64,000 nt of DNA, from assembly GCA_977006965.1 (NCBI GenBank), contig OZ345358.1:310001-374000 (forward strand), read 5' to 3'. The stretch is from Phymatolithon calcareum (taxonomy: Eukaryota > Rhodophyta > Florideophyceae > Hapalidiales). Of this stretch, positions 32,901 to 44,718 are shown piece by piece (the first letter of the stretch is position 1; every line of letters starts with the position of its first letter). The position numbers were made by a program, and so were the translations under genes. The notes beneath the pieces were generated by a model. It had not been told where the DNA came from. It did not search any database and saw only the letters and a list, made by a program, of their open reading frames with translations.

Positions 32901-33382
32901 TCATTCATTTTCATTCATTTTCATTCATTTTCATTCATTTTCATTCATTTTCATTCATTTTCATTCATTTTCATTCATTTTCATTCATTTTCATTCATTT
33001 TCATTCATTTTCATTCATTTTCATTCATTTTCATTCATTTTCATTCATTTTCATTCATTTTCATTCATTTTCATTCATTTTCATTCATTTTCATTCATTT
33101 TCATTCATTTTCATTCATTTTCATTCATTTTCATTCATTTTCATTCATTTTCATTCATTTTCATTCATTTTCATTCATTTTCATTCATTTTCATTCATTT
33201 TCATTCATTTTCATTCATTTTCATTCATTTTCATTCATTTTCATTCATTTTCATTCATTTTCATTCATTTTCATTCATTTTCATTCATTTTCATTCATTT
33301 TCATTCATTTTCATTCATTTTCATTCATTTTCATTCATTTTCATTCATTTTCATTCATTTTCATTCATTTTCATTCATTTTT
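29984..33382. repeat. Perfect 10-bp satellite (TCATTCATTT)n, about 339 copies
   Basis: From about 29,984 to 33,382 the sequence is an uninterrupted repetition of TCATTCATTT with no substitution that I can see in roughly 3.39 kb. The plus strand is stop-free in every frame but has no ATG. The reverse strand contains TGA in every unit. Such homogeneity means recent expansion, or assembly collapse or extension of identical units, so the true length is uncertain. Confidence 0.98.
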
Positions 33383-34205
33383 ATTCTTTTATTGTCCGAT
33401 TCTGCGTGATTTTTTGAGGCACACGAACAGAATAGGGTCTGGGTCGTCAAAAAAAATTTGGTTGCATTTATCTGAACAAAGCCGTTGAGTTCTTTTGTTT
33501 CCTGTTCATCAAAAACTAATGAAGATGCGATTGTTTTGCTAGGGTGTAACGGTATGGACTGGATAAGAAAATGGCAATTGGAACGCGAGTATGCGACGAC
33601 AGATGCCATAGATGTGACACGCAATTGTCCGTGTTCAGTGCATCACAACTTTCGTTCTATATTTGGGAAGTGTAATTGAGGATTTTAAACCATTGTGTCA
33701 AAAAAAGCCTTAAAGAAGTGTTTGGATCGTAACGCGAGAATAAAACATTTTTAGTTTATTTATAGCATATATCCAGTTCAGTGATACGATCCTAATGTAG
33801 TCATAGTGTCATAAATATAAACAAGTACGCCTACGAGGTGTCTCTTAGCTCTTTAGATGGCAACTGTAAGCAACGAATAGGAAATTGATCGTAAGGCAAG
33901 AGTACTATTTTTTCATTTTATTTATAGCATATATACGCTTCGCCGTTAAGGTCCAAAAGCAGACATAGGATCATAAATATAGACATGTACACCTACGGAG
34001 TGTCTACTAGCTTCTGTAGATGAGAACTGTAATCTATGAATGGGTCTCACATATGGTAAGTTTCATACGAAAGCAATACATTTAGCTTAGGCTGTGTTTG
34101 CAATAGGCATAGCATGTCGTGATAATAAATGTTTAATTTGCTCATGAGCCGTTGGCCCCAGTAGCGTGAACTAAGAGTTCACTTTACCCAAAGGAAAATT
34201 ACGTC
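33383..34205. repeat. Two-unit 161-bp tandem repeat in an unassigned stretch
   Basis: TTTATTTATAGCATATAT occurs near 33,755 and again 161 bp later. Both units continue with TCATAAATATA.ACA.GTAC.CCTACG and TGTCT..TAGCT. The rest of the interval has no recognised gene. Confidence 0.65.
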
Positions 34206-34469
34206 TTGAATTGCAATGCATCAGGAGCATTCACAGCCACAATGAACATATGGTTTTTCGGTCATACTTGTCATGTCGATACCGTTACCGTCGATATGAA
34301 ACTGAGATTCTATGTCCTCATCATGTCACAACACGCTTCTGCGATCGCCAGTACTGGCCAAGATAGCGTCGATTACAGTACTCTTCGCAAAATTATCAAT
34401 CTGGAAATTAAAATTTATGAGACGTTTGTGCCTAGGGCTCTATCATCTTTAAACGTATTCTTTTACTAA
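34206..34469 (+). CDS. Unknown small frame related to 36,512-36,964
   Basis: The 87-codon frame contains HASAIASTGQDSVDYSTL. The frame at 36,512 contains QMSAVVSPAHDSVDYSTP at a similar position, and a 20-base DNA stretch around GATAGCGTCGATTACAGTA is identical. Either a small protein family or two copies of a repeat with an open frame. I recognise no domain. Confidence 0.35.
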   Translation: MNCNASGAFTATMNIWFFGHTCHVDTVTVDMKLRFYVLIMSQHASAIASTGQDSVDYSTLRKIINLEIKIYETFVPRALSSLNVFFY

Positions 34470-35045
34470 CTGGTAGACTCGACTCTGACTGGGCTCTAAG
34501 ATCTGTGGAGAAGGAGAAACGACGGAAATACGGGCTCCCTTCTTCCGCAGACGAAGAAATTTTGACTTTCACCTTCCCGTGATTGATATCCAAGGGACAG
34601 TCGGCCCAGAATTTGACATCGGCTTTTACATTATTCATGGCAGAGCGCCGCTGAATACCGTCGCCTACTGAGCGACGTCATCTCCTCACTTGCCTCACCA
34701 TGCGACTTTTCGCAGTTCACAGACGTCGCCATCAACTTCCGCATATTAGATATTAGGAGCAACTTCATCCTGAGCCTTGCTAACTAGCGGATTACTCCTC
34801 ATTTCTTTTACTTGATGGGTCGCTCCCACTTAAACACACGTCCTGTCGATAGTAACTATCACGTACACATCTGGTCACTACACAGCTTCTTAGGTCTGGC
34901 GGTCTCATCAGAAGCGAGATCGTTATTGACCAACTTGATCAAGGAGGTCTAACATTTGCATTCGCAACGTCTGTACCATTATTTAATACTATCAATTTAT
35001 TTTTCGGTTTTTTATTAATTGGCCTAATAACATTACGTGGATCTG
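34470..35045. other. Unassigned stretch
   Basis: Nothing recognised. Confidence 0.35.
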
Positions 35046-35414
35046 TCAATCTTCTATTTTATCTTCTAGCGTGCTAGGCCACAGAAGCATTGTGTGCCTG
35101 AAAATTATGATCGTCGGAGATCGATCTTTGTGAGATTTTGATGCATGTTTACAACTTGGACATATAGCATTGCATCGATCGCAGAGGCGCTCGCATCGTT
35201 CGTGATTGGTTTTCCAGAATTTCGACAGCGTTCCACTGATCTTCCGCCACGACATAATGAAGAGCTTCTCTAAAAGGATTGTTGCACCTTCCACTGTAAC
35301 GCTTTTCCGTACACCGCCACAATTGTTACACATGTAGTACGTGCCACTTTGCAACGGCTCGAATTCTAAAATTGTCCTTACAAAATAGTTACAAATTAGT
35401 TTGCAAAGTTTCAT
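35046..35414 (-). CDS. Cys-rich 122-codon frame, possible zinc-ribbon fragment
   Basis: Contains a CxxC pair at C29/C32 (YYMCNNCGG) and a dense cluster C74, C78, C81, C85, C88, H90 (CERLCDRCNAICPSCKH), followed about 12 residues later by a hydrophobic strand (PTIIIF). Paired CxxC knuckles before a 'P.iIi' strand are seen in ubiquitin-specific-protease-like zinc ribbons, including some carried by transposons. The catalytic Cys and His boxes of that family are not visible, so this is only a resemblance. It may be one exon of a larger gene. Confidence 0.35.
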   Translation of the reverse strand: MKLCKLICNYFVRTILEFEPLQSGTYYMCNNCGGVRKSVTVEGATILLEKLFIMSWRKISGTLSKFWKTNHERCERLCDRCNAICPSCKHASKSHKDRSPTIIIFRHTMLLWPSTLEDKIED

Positions 35415-36511
35415 TTCGAAATCATCTTATTGTTCAGCTTTAGATTCCAGCAGCCAACCGTTCTAGTGGAATTTAAATGGAGAATTTTACATTCAAAAAT
35501 TAAGTTTCGCTTCTAAATGTAGCTTGGGAGAACGTCTATATAAGGAATAGCGACATCGCACTTCGTGAAGTCTAGCCAAAACTAAGCGGGGAAAACTACT
35601 TCCGTTATAACACTAGAAAGCCGAAAGGACATTTAGTCTAGAGACTCTAGCGATAAAGAATAGAAAAGTCTGATATTAAAAGCAAGAAACAATAAAAAAA
35701 TTCGAACAAAATCTCAAAAATATTTAAAAATCATTCCGAAAAAGTCGTTATATGCACACCGTATTGTGGCTTTCGAAACACATCTTGTGGGACGTGTTCC
35801 GTAACAGTAACAGAGGGGATTCTGTTCCGTGCTACGCTGTGTGCAGTACATCCCGCCATAGTCCAAAGATCATAATGCACCATCACCTGCGATTGATTAT
35901 TATTTACTAGATTTACTCATGGTCTCTCGCTAACGCTGGAATATAGTGTACTACTGACCATCTCCCGACCTGTGCAACCCCTGTCTGCAAATTAATCGGG
36001 GTATATAATTTATGCATGAAACGCTTTTTGCTGGAAACTATGGTTTCTAACGTCGAAAGCACCTTTTTTGCATTCAGTGTAGACCGACATCTGATGTACT
36101 GTTGATTTTCAGCCAAAGTAATGTATTGTCTATTTTTTTCCACTGCAAGAATTGATGTCACGAAAACACGTCTGAGAGTTCTCCAACAAATGTAGTGAGC
36201 ACAGAAGTATGTTAAAAAGAATGCCGTCAATTAAAGCGAAGAAGAAATGAGGAAAAGAACGGAAGATACTTCTACACACAGCGCCATCTGCATTTTCTCT
36301 GAATTAGTGTACAGTTTGCTCTTGTGAAATGCCATTAGTGTTTTTCATTGAGCCTATCGGAGCGAATTTTCTATTCACACTTTCGGCTGAGCGGAGAATG
36401 CATACGGGAACCTTTCGTGGACATGAAGCCACCGCGAGATGTTTTACAAAGAGCGGAGAGGGAAGTCATATTTTTTCGAGATCTTTAGAAAAAACTCTTC
36501 GTTTGTAAGAT
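35415..36511. other. Unassigned stretch
   Basis: AT-rich; no recognised gene. Confidence 0.35.
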
Positions 36512-36964
36512 GTGACCCTAAGCCTAGGCAAATACGAGATTGTAATACACGTTGTACCAATTAGAAACGTTGAACACGATACCCACGGATATGCTTGCAT
36601 CGTGCTGACTTCAGATATGGATTTTTGGGACGGCAACATTGGAACCGCTGTGCAATGTCAACAAATGTCTGCGGTCGTCAGTCCTGCCCACGATAGCGTC
36701 GATTACAGTACCCCATATATCCAATTCATTACCTCGCACCAAGTGCTGGATGAATATAGAAAGCCTTCCACAACATCACAGTTTCGGAATCGTCGATTCA
36801 CCCTGAATGTTCTCGTGTACCGGACACACTTCTTTCTGATGCTGGTGCTACTGCGTACAGCACCGAGAAGTACTTCTGCCAGCATTCGTAGCCAGGAAGA
36901 TAAACTGCTAGTTCCAGACGAGGACATCCCTAGATGCAGTGTGTGCCCTACAGTGACGTCTTAG
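36512..36964 (+). CDS. Unknown 150-codon frame, second member of the DSVDYST pair
   Basis: Shares the motif SPAHDSVDYST and about 20 identical bases with the frame at 34,206-34,469. The C-terminal half includes a short hydrophobic stretch (FFLMLVLLR) and a CSVC end (RCSVCPTVTS). No known family recognised. The GTG start is arbitrary; the first internal ATG lies far inside the frame. Confidence 0.35.
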   Translation: MTLSLGKYEIVIHVVPIRNVEHDTHGYACIVLTSDMDFWDGNIGTAVQCQQMSAVVSPAHDSVDYSTPYIQFITSHQVLDEYRKPSTTSQFRNRRFTLNVLVYRTHFFLMLVLLRTAPRSTSASIRSQEDKLLVPDEDIPRCSVCPTVTS

Positions 36965-38311
36965 ACGCCGGGAAACTGTGTATAAAAGATCTCCGTGCTG
37001 TGCCGGAACTCCACTTAGATCGCTGGCCAGCATTTCAAGAGACGAAAATGTAAAAGATATGGGGCGTATCCGTTTGTGTTGCTGATGTGCACAGCGATCC
37101 TAAGTCGAGGCTCTTGATGAGTCTGGACAACAAGCAAAATGATTTATAATCAATCAGGACCAAAAAGGGATAATATGTTAATCTGAATAACAGAGGCAGT
37201 GCCCTTTTATAAGGTCGAAATTCATCACGATAACACTGGAATTCATCTAGGAACGTGGAATGTCGATGCGCGGAAACGAAACGGAGGAGGTAGCCCTCTC
37301 ATAGCAACGAAACTATAAAACGTCTAAGATATTCACACAGAGTAAAGTTGGCCTATGTTCGGTGTACAAAACGATATGGAAGGCCCCTTTCCTTCGCACT
37401 TGTTTTCCTTTGTCAGCACGCGAGGCGCTTCTGGTTCGGATTTGAAAATCAAGTTGATTACAGGGATGCTCTGCTACATAAAATTATGATTATCGAGATA
37501 ATGTAGGTCTTCAGCATGATGACGTATGTAAGATGCGAATGGAGAGCATAGCAGCTATACCTTGTGCACAAGAATCTAGAAGTATATTGCTGTAAATTGC
37601 AGAGGCCATAAAGAACTCAGCCAAGGGGCGCGAATATGAGCTCAGGGTATACCCTGGCAATACAAAAATAAGAACTTCTATGATAATGGATCCATTACTG
37701 GAGCTTCTATTATGGATAAACACCAAAGGAAATAGAGAGGCATTTCTGCTCTGTGAGGTCAACGAAAAGAATATGATATTTATGAGAAAGGCCTGGAGCG
37801 TAAGCGACTTCACTCACTTTCTACGTATGAGACTTCACCCATGCGGTGTCGGCTCTGGGAATTTTCAGATTTATTTTAGTCACTCCTTTCACGGTGGAGC
37901 AGAGCAATGTTAAAGAGTACTTGGAATTATAGATGAAAAAAATAGAAATAATTGAAACGACCTGGACAACCGCATGTGCGAACTACTGCGAGCCATACAA
38001 CGACTTTGCGTCTACAGAATTGCCAGTTTACAAATGTGAAACACTTTATGACGCATGTAAAGACGTTAATGGAAGAGCAGAGGATTGCAGATTGCAGCAA
38101 AAACTCTCGCGAAGCTGATTAATCCAAGGGCCGATGCCACTTGTGATTCACAAACGAAAACTCATCTAAGTTACACTAACAGTGATATATGCTGGTAGAT
38201 ATTTGAAGTATGCTTGAGTTTCTACGGAAAACTTTTTTACTATAAGTGCCACACTCCGATCTATAGATCTTCGAGAATATTAAACTGAATCTTCAAAACG
38301 TGCAGTAAGTC
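36965..38311. other. Unassigned stretch
   Basis: Short plus-strand frames at 37,680-37,913 and 37,933-38,118 carry no motif I can name. Confidence 0.35.
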
Positions 38312-38554
38312 ATGGCGCGAGTCAAACACGCAAAAATACAAGGTGAAGGGAGTAGTGAGGGCTTTAGCGATCTTGAACAGATCCAGAATAAGTTTGCAAA
38401 ATATCGGGCCAAAATTCAAGAGGAGATTTTGCATAAAACTAGCGACACCTATTTCAGAGAAGACATTTTTGAGACCATTGCGAAAAATGAAAAAGAAGTT
38501 TGGAAGAATCAACTATACTGGAAAACGCATCAGCTTTGCGCACCTTACGAATAG
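38312..38554 (+). CDS. Small charged helical frame upstream of the retroelement
   Basis: 80 codons from ATG 38,312: LEQIQNKFAKYRAKIQEEIL and FETIAKNEKEVWKNQLYW suggest amphipathic helices. A CCCTATT seed lies just after the stop (about 38,567-38,583). Could be an N-terminal exon of the gag-like gene downstream, or an unrelated fragment. Confidence 0.3.
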   Translation: MARVKHAKIQGEGSSEGFSDLEQIQNKFAKYRAKIQEEILHKTSDTYFREDIFETIAKNEKEVWKNQLYWKTHQLCAPYE

Positions 38555-39139
38555 GTTTCATCGGCACTCCCTATTCCCTATATCACCGATCGCCCGAACA
38601 AAATCTAATGGCCAAACTACAAGTGTGCCTAAGAAGCAGCACATTCCGGGTCTTCTAAATACTAATGAGGATTTAGTATGACTATCGGAAAAAAGAAGCC
38701 CTACGATCGGATTTCGACCAAGTCTCATGTACGACATGACCGTATGCCGCAAATATGAGGTTCTCGCGAGCTTGCGTAGCGAAACGTAATTTAATAAATT
38801 TTGTCGGAAAAAGATCTTGAAAAGGCCGCCAATTGTTGGGAGAGGGGGGATTTTTCATGCGTGTCCGGGATGCTTTTGCGTTCTACGGAGCATTTAGTCT
38901 CACAAAATGAGCTCTGGCTAGAGTTATGTATAGATGGCTTACCGGCACGGTCTTGTGTGTAGGCGTGTTCTCGTCGTGACCCCTGTACATCAAAAGATTT
39001 CGGTGTCAATATCTGCTTGCGTCCCTTCGGAAATCGGAATCGATTCGTATTGGCTTGGGTTGGCCTCTTTTTTGAAATACCACCTGCTTTAAAAAATAAA
39101 ACTATGGGCGAGATGGCGAGAGTTCTTGGGACTCTTCGC

Positions 39140-39913
39140 TGTGAAGGATGGGTCGGAATCATTGAGTACATTCAAGTACGTTGTGCAGGATAAACTGGAG
39201 AAGTACAAGAAGTACAGACAGGACTTTCATGCGCAAATGCTCACACTCCTAAATTTTCAGCTCAAGGGACACGTGCGGTTCTTATTGATATTGATGTAAA
39301 GAATTTGTGGCATGTGATCATTAACGTGCTGCAAGGAAATATCCCAGTATTAGAAGATGAAAGCGATGAGAAGGGAACGAAGCAACCAGAATTCAGGGCA
39401 GGACCGTCTAATACGTGCTCGTCGCGAGCACTTGAAAAGACAACGTAGAGCAATAACCATGGTTCGGAAAGGGGTGGAAGAGACACGACAGATGATACCC
39501 CTGGTCGCGTTACTGCTTTAGAAGGAAAACTGGACAAGCTCTTTGAGCTCGATCAGCAGCAGTCTGAACCACGGCAAAAGAAGAGTTTTGTGAGCCAAGC
39601 ACTAGCTCGCCACAAAGGTGATCCAGACTCCGATGATGACGACTTCTCCAATTCAGAGGCTGTTTTCAGTCGAAAGAAGAGGAGTAGCAGGAAGAATAGC
39701 AAGAGTCGGGGGAGCAGGCGTTGTAGAAAGAAACGGTGGGAAGATGGTTCCTCTGACGATTGGCATGTTTCCACTGAGTCGTCGGATTCGGATTCTGATT
39801 GGAGTACCAGGCCAGCCCGCAGGGGAAGAGGCCGGCAAAGGGAAAAAGCGAAGATGAAGAAGTTTGGGAAGCGTAAGGAAATGGAACCGTTTTACTTCAG
39901 TCTGCCCTACTGA
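39140..39913 (+). pseudogene. gag-like region of a decayed retroelement
   Basis: A first frame reads DGSESLSTFKYVVQDKLEK and YRQDFHAQMLTLLNFQ. The reading then moves to a second frame (from about 39,260) that passes one TAG near 39,447 and continues LEGKLDKLFELDQQQ to an acidic run (PDSDDDDFSNSE) and a basic Ser/Arg-rich region (SRKKRSSRKNSKSRGSRRC), ending at 39,913. Helical N-terminal segments followed by a strongly basic, nucleic-acid-binding C-terminus are usual for retrotransposon structural proteins. No CCHC knuckle is seen. The reading-frame change occurs right after TTTTCAG, so splicing cannot be ruled out. Confidence 0.45.
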
Positions 39914-39918
39914 AAAGA

Positions 39919-41235
39919 GTGGCGGACGAGCGATTGTCGTTTTACGTCAGTCGTAGGAAGACTGTAACGGATTATGTGCGCAACCATAATTTCAAGTCAG
40001 ATCGAAATCGACATGAGAGTGAGTCAATAGCTTCTGCTGTTGACTTACTTTTCGCTAATGAAGGTCTAAGGAAAGCAAGAAGAAGTGACACTGTGGACGT
40101 ACTGTTTCGAAGACCTGCGAAGGGGGAGTTGGCAGACCGTACAGGCAAGTGGGAAGTTGCTGCGCACATATTTGAAGACCGTAATGAAGCAGGCGCGGTA
40201 ACCCAACGCGAAGTCCGCGCTGCTAGGAAAGCAGAGCAGATGGAACGAAAATTGATGAAAACCCCTGATAAAGAAACCTCTCATAAGAAGGACGGACTTA
40301 GTGGGGTCTTGAACAGTAGTAGAATTAAAAAATGAAAAGATTTGACACCGACGACAGGCGTGAGTTATTCCCGCTTCCTATTGAGGAGAAAATTAGCAGA
40401 AGAGAACGAAAAGAGCTTTGCCAGAGGTCTAGAATATGGAAGGGAGAGAGTAAATGCTCTCGGAAGAGGGAAGATTGTTGATATGAATGAACCCTTCCTT
40501 TATAAAAAGGTAAAACGTAACGCTAGTCAGTCGGAAAGATATTGTTTAGTGAGTGATTCATGTGACCAGGCGCTACACCTGCACTTATTGCTACGTGCGG
40601 ACCAATGGGTTAGATCGGAAGTCCAGAAGGAGATCTCCTTATATTTAGAAGAGCGGCATCAAAAGAAGACAAGGATGGAAGCTGCGAAGCTTTCTTTCCC
40701 CGAAGTCGGAATTGCGGGTTCGGTCGATATGATGAACATGCTACCGGAGGAGTTAAAAGCGAAATACGAGGATCCCGGAAACGCTCTAAAAATGCCGACA
40801 TCGTGCCCGAAAGAATAGAAGGCCATCAGGTCATACGTGGGAGTGGACCGTGGTGAATACATCAGAGTGATCAAGAAGCTCAAAGAAAATGGAATCGTAG
40901 TCGTTAGCGCCACAAAGTCGGCATTCATCAATGGGCTTATAATGGTGCCGAAGAAGAAGTTGCAACTGCTAATTATCGATGCACTGAAAGCCAACATAAA
41001 ATTTCAATTATCGCGGGAGGTTGTCCTTCCAAACCCAGGAGACTTCGTAGATCTCTGCTTTTCGGACGAAGACAAGCTCTATTGCGGAATAAGTGATAGG
41101 GAAAACTTCTACCACAGCATCAAGACACCCAAGTGGATGTGGACCTACTTTGGGCTGCCAGCCGTAAGCATCAGTAGCGTCAAACTCTGGCCACAAGTAT
41201 GCGTGCAACCAATGGGATTGTCTCATTCAGTGTGA
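39919..41235 (+). pseudogene. Retroelement reverse transcriptase frame with two in-frame stops
   Basis: A single reading frame spans 39,919-41,235, interrupted by TGA at 40,333 and TAG at 40,816. The N-terminal two thirds are Arg/Lys/Glu-rich and not recognised. The C-terminal third has RT fingers and palm features: AFINGLIMVPKKK (like 'f.VpKk..kR'), LLIIDALKANIKF (like 'R.I.D.r..N'), VVLPNPGDFVDL, LYCGISDRENFYHSI (motif A with Asp followed by FY), TPKWMWTYFGLP and QPMGLSHSV (motif B-like, close to the stop). The catalytic DD of motif C is lost, because homology ends at 41,235. The order fits an LTR- or DIRS-like RT rather than a LINE; the clade is uncertain. It ends about 730 bp before the assembly gap. 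Confidence 0.6.
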
Positions 41236-41969
41236 AGGAAGCCCGCGGGCCGCGATAGCGGTCGAGCTGTTTGTTTATCGTCCATGGGAACGATGGCGTG
41301 CCTGCTTCTGAGCTGGTATGCAGGCAAATTGGGCGTAATATGACCGGCCGGCTCGATGAAGACAGTGAAGGGCTGTTCTGTGGGGCCCATTATATTTACT
41401 GCAGCGTGGGGGGATTCTCTCCATCAACATTCATCCATCATGGGGCCGAATATTCATAGCTTTTTTAGAAGTAAAACAAAATTGAAATTGTCTATTTATC
41501 CCGGTTTTCGGATACATGTACTGCATATTCCCCGAGAACAGTTCAGAGCCCGACCTAAAATTTTCACTGTCAATACCGTGAAAATTCAGGCAGGCAGGGT
41601 CGACTTCGGTGCTACAGTAGGGCATCGTGAAAGAACAATTCGTCTAACGCCCCCTTCCTTATTCACCTATACCGTCCCCTCAAGAGCTCACTTCTCTGTG
41701 CTCTTTACTTTACGATGATGCCCGTGTGTATTTCCGCTCTTTGCGAACGCTGCTTTAAAGAAATTGTGCTCGCGTATGATTGCTCCATCATACTACCATA
41801 GATGCTGGGTTGGCGCGGGGTAGGTATTAAAGTCCGGCTCGGCTTAAGAAATAATTTTGCAACGGCTGAGATATCGTATCCAAGTCTCGAAATTTCGACT
41901 GGATTTTCTTCTGACCCCGTTGAGATCAATGACGCGGTCGGTGACTTCTGCCACCCACTCTGTCCTGTA
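41236..41969. other. Unassigned stretch up to the assembly gap
   Basis: No recognised gene; a 41,356-41,718 plus-strand frame has no motif. Confidence 0.35.
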
Positions 41970-42169
41970 NNNNNNNNNNNNNNNNNNNNNNNNNNNNNNN
42001 NNNNNNNNNNNNNNNNNNNNNNNNNNNNNNNNNNNNNNNNNNNNNNNNNNNNNNNNNNNNNNNNNNNNNNNNNNNNNNNNNNNNNNNNNNNNNNNNNNNN
42101 NNNNNNNNNNNNNNNNNNNNNNNNNNNNNNNNNNNNNNNNNNNNNNNNNNNNNNNNNNNNNNNNNNNNN
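41970..42169. other. Assembly gap (200 N)
   Basis: Exactly 200 Ns directly before the CCCTATT array. A round number suggests an arbitrary gap size, so the array length and the distance to the left flank are unknown. Confidence 0.99.
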
Positions 42170-44345
42170 CCCTATTCCTATTCCCTATTCCCTATTCCCT
42201 ATTCCCTATTCCCTATTCCCTATCCCTTATTCCCTATTCCCTATTCCCTATTCCCTATTCCCTATTCCCTATTCCCTATTCCCTATTCCCTATTCCCTAT
42301 TCCCTATTCCCTATTCCCTATTCCCTATTCCCTATTCCCTATTCCCTATTCCCTATTCCCTATTCCCTATTCCCTATTCCCTATTCCCTATTCCCTATTC
42401 CCTATTCCCTATTCCCTATTCCCTATTCCCTATTCCCTATTCCCTATTCCCTATTCCCTATTCCCTATTCCCTATTCCCTATTCCCTATTCCCTATTCCC
42501 TATTCCCTATTCCCTATTCCCTATTCCCTATTCCCTATTCCCTATTCCCTATTCCCTATTCCCTATTCCCTATTCCTATTCCCTATTCCCTATTCCCTAT
42601 TCCCTATTCCCTATTCCCTATTCCCTATTCCCTATTCCCTATTCCCTATTCCCTATCCCTATTCCCTATTCCCTATTCCCTATTCCCTATTCCCTATTCC
42701 CTATTCCCTATTCCCTATTCCTATTCCCTATTCCCTATTCCCTATTCCCTATTCCCTATTCCCTATTCCCTATTCCCTATTCCCTATTCCCTATTCCCTA
42801 TTCCCTATTCCCTATTCCCTATTCCCTATTCCCTATTCCCTATTCCCTATTCCCTATTCCCTATTCCCTATTCCCTATTCCCTATTCCCTATTCCCAATT
42901 CCCTATTCCCTATTCCCTATTCCCTATTCCCTATTCCCTATTCCCTATTCCCTATTCCCTATTCCCTATTCCCTATTCCCTATTCCCTATTCCCTATTCC
43001 CTATTCCCTATTCCCTATTCCCTATTCCCTATTCCCTATTCCCTATTCCCTATTCCCTATTCCCTATTCCCTATTCCCTATTCCCTATTCCCTATTCCCT
43101 ATTCCCTATTCCCTATTCCCTATTCCCTATTCCCTATTCCCTATTCCCTATTCCCTATTCCCTATTCCCTATTCCCTATTCCCTATTCCCTATTCCCTAT
43201 TCCCTATTCCCTATTCCCTATTCCCTATTCCCTATTCCCTATTCCCTATTCCCTATTCCCTATTCCCTATTCCCTATTCCCTATTCCCTATTCCCTATTC
43301 CCTATTCCCTATTCCCTATTCCCTATTCCCTATTCCCTATTCCCTATTCCCTATTCCCTATTCCCTATTCCCTATTCCCTATTCCCTATTCCCTATTCCC
43401 CTATTCCCTATTCCCTATTCCCTATTCCCTATTCCCTATTCCCTATTCCCTATTCCCTATTCCCTATTCCCTATTCCCTATTCCCTATTCCCTATTCCCT
43501 ATTCCCTATTCCCTATATCCCTATTCCCTATTCCCTATTCCCTATTCCCTATATCCCTATTCCCTATTCCCTATTCCCTATTCCCTATTCCCTATTCCCT
43601 ATTCCCTATTCCCTATTCCCTATTCCCTATTCCCTATTCCCTATTCCCTATTCCCTATTCCCTATTCCCTATTCCCTATTCCCTATTCCCTATTCCCTAT
43701 TCCCTATTCCCTATTCCCTATCCCCTATATCCCTATTCCCTATTCCCTATTCCCTATTCCCTATATCCCTATTCCCTATTCCCTATTCCCTATTCCCTAT
43801 TCCCTATTCCCTATTCCCTATTCCCTATTCCCTATTCCCTATTCCCTATTCCCTATTCCCTATTCCCTATTCCCTATTCCCTATTCCCTATTCCCTATTC
43901 CCTATTCCCTATTCCCTATTCCCTATTCCCTATTCCCTATTCCCTATTCCCTATTCCCTATTCCCTATTCCCTATTCCCTATTCCCTATTCCCTATTCCC
44001 TATTCCCTATTCCCTATTCCCTATTCCCTATTCCCCTATTCCCTATTCCCTATTCCCTATTCCCTATTCCCTATTCCCTATTCCCTATTCCCTATTCCCT
44101 ATTCCCTATTCCCTATTCCCTATTCCCTATTCCCTATTCCCTATTCCCTATTCCCTATTCCCTATTCCCTATTCCCTATTCCCTATTCCCTATTCCCTAT
44201 TCCCTATTCCCTATTCCCCTATTCCCTATTCCCTATTCCCTATTCCCTATTCCCTATTCCCTATTCCCTATTCCCTATTCCCTATTCCCTATTCCCTATT
44301 CCCTATTCCCTATTCCCTATTCCCTATTCCTTATTCCCTATTCCC
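42170..44345. repeat. 7-bp CCCTATT (AATAGGG) telomere-like satellite, about 310 copies
   Basis: From 42,170 to about 44,345 the unit CCCTATT repeats, with rare CCTATT, CCCTATAT, CCCCTATT and CCCAATT variants. The complementary strand is (AATAGGG)n, a G-triplet heptamer with the composition of a telomeric repeat and the ability to form G-quadruplexes. The left end is cut by the gap. Whether it is an interstitial telomere or a plain satellite needs scaffold-end data. Confidence 0.97.
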
Positions 44346-44718
44346 GGTGCGTTTACAAAAAATTCTCTAGAGTTCCACCACGTGTGAATCATCCCCGAAC
44401 CCTAAATCGTCATACACACGTGACAAACCGTCGCTGTTCACATCCAACATATGCATTTTACACTTATCACGTCATAACAATCACACACGTGTCATTCGTC
44501 CAGTTTCCATTTTTGGACAAGTCTGTCGTATGCACACGCGGCAATCTCACACCTTCACAACATTCTTCCCACTTCACTACATATAAACACACTCCAAAAT
44601 GTTCGTACAATCACCATCTTCACGGCCCGTTTCGAAACCCATTGCACGCGTATTCCCTCTTCCTACTTACATCATGTCCACCACCTTCCACCACCTGCTC
44701 TATCCACTTGCACGTTTC
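44346..44718. other. Unassigned flank of the satellite
   Basis: Contains several CACACGTG-type motifs (about 44,380-44,490) but no recognised gene; the open frame at 44,384-44,809 runs into a hairpin repeat and is not credible. Confidence 0.4.

Noticed and set aside
29984-33382. Stop-free plus strand across the decamer satellite as a coding region
   Set aside because: No ATG, and it is a simple repeat.
41802-44387. Very long plus-strand open frames through the gap and the CCCTATT array
   Set aside because: They are produced by Ns and a stop-free 7-bp repeat; not a gene.
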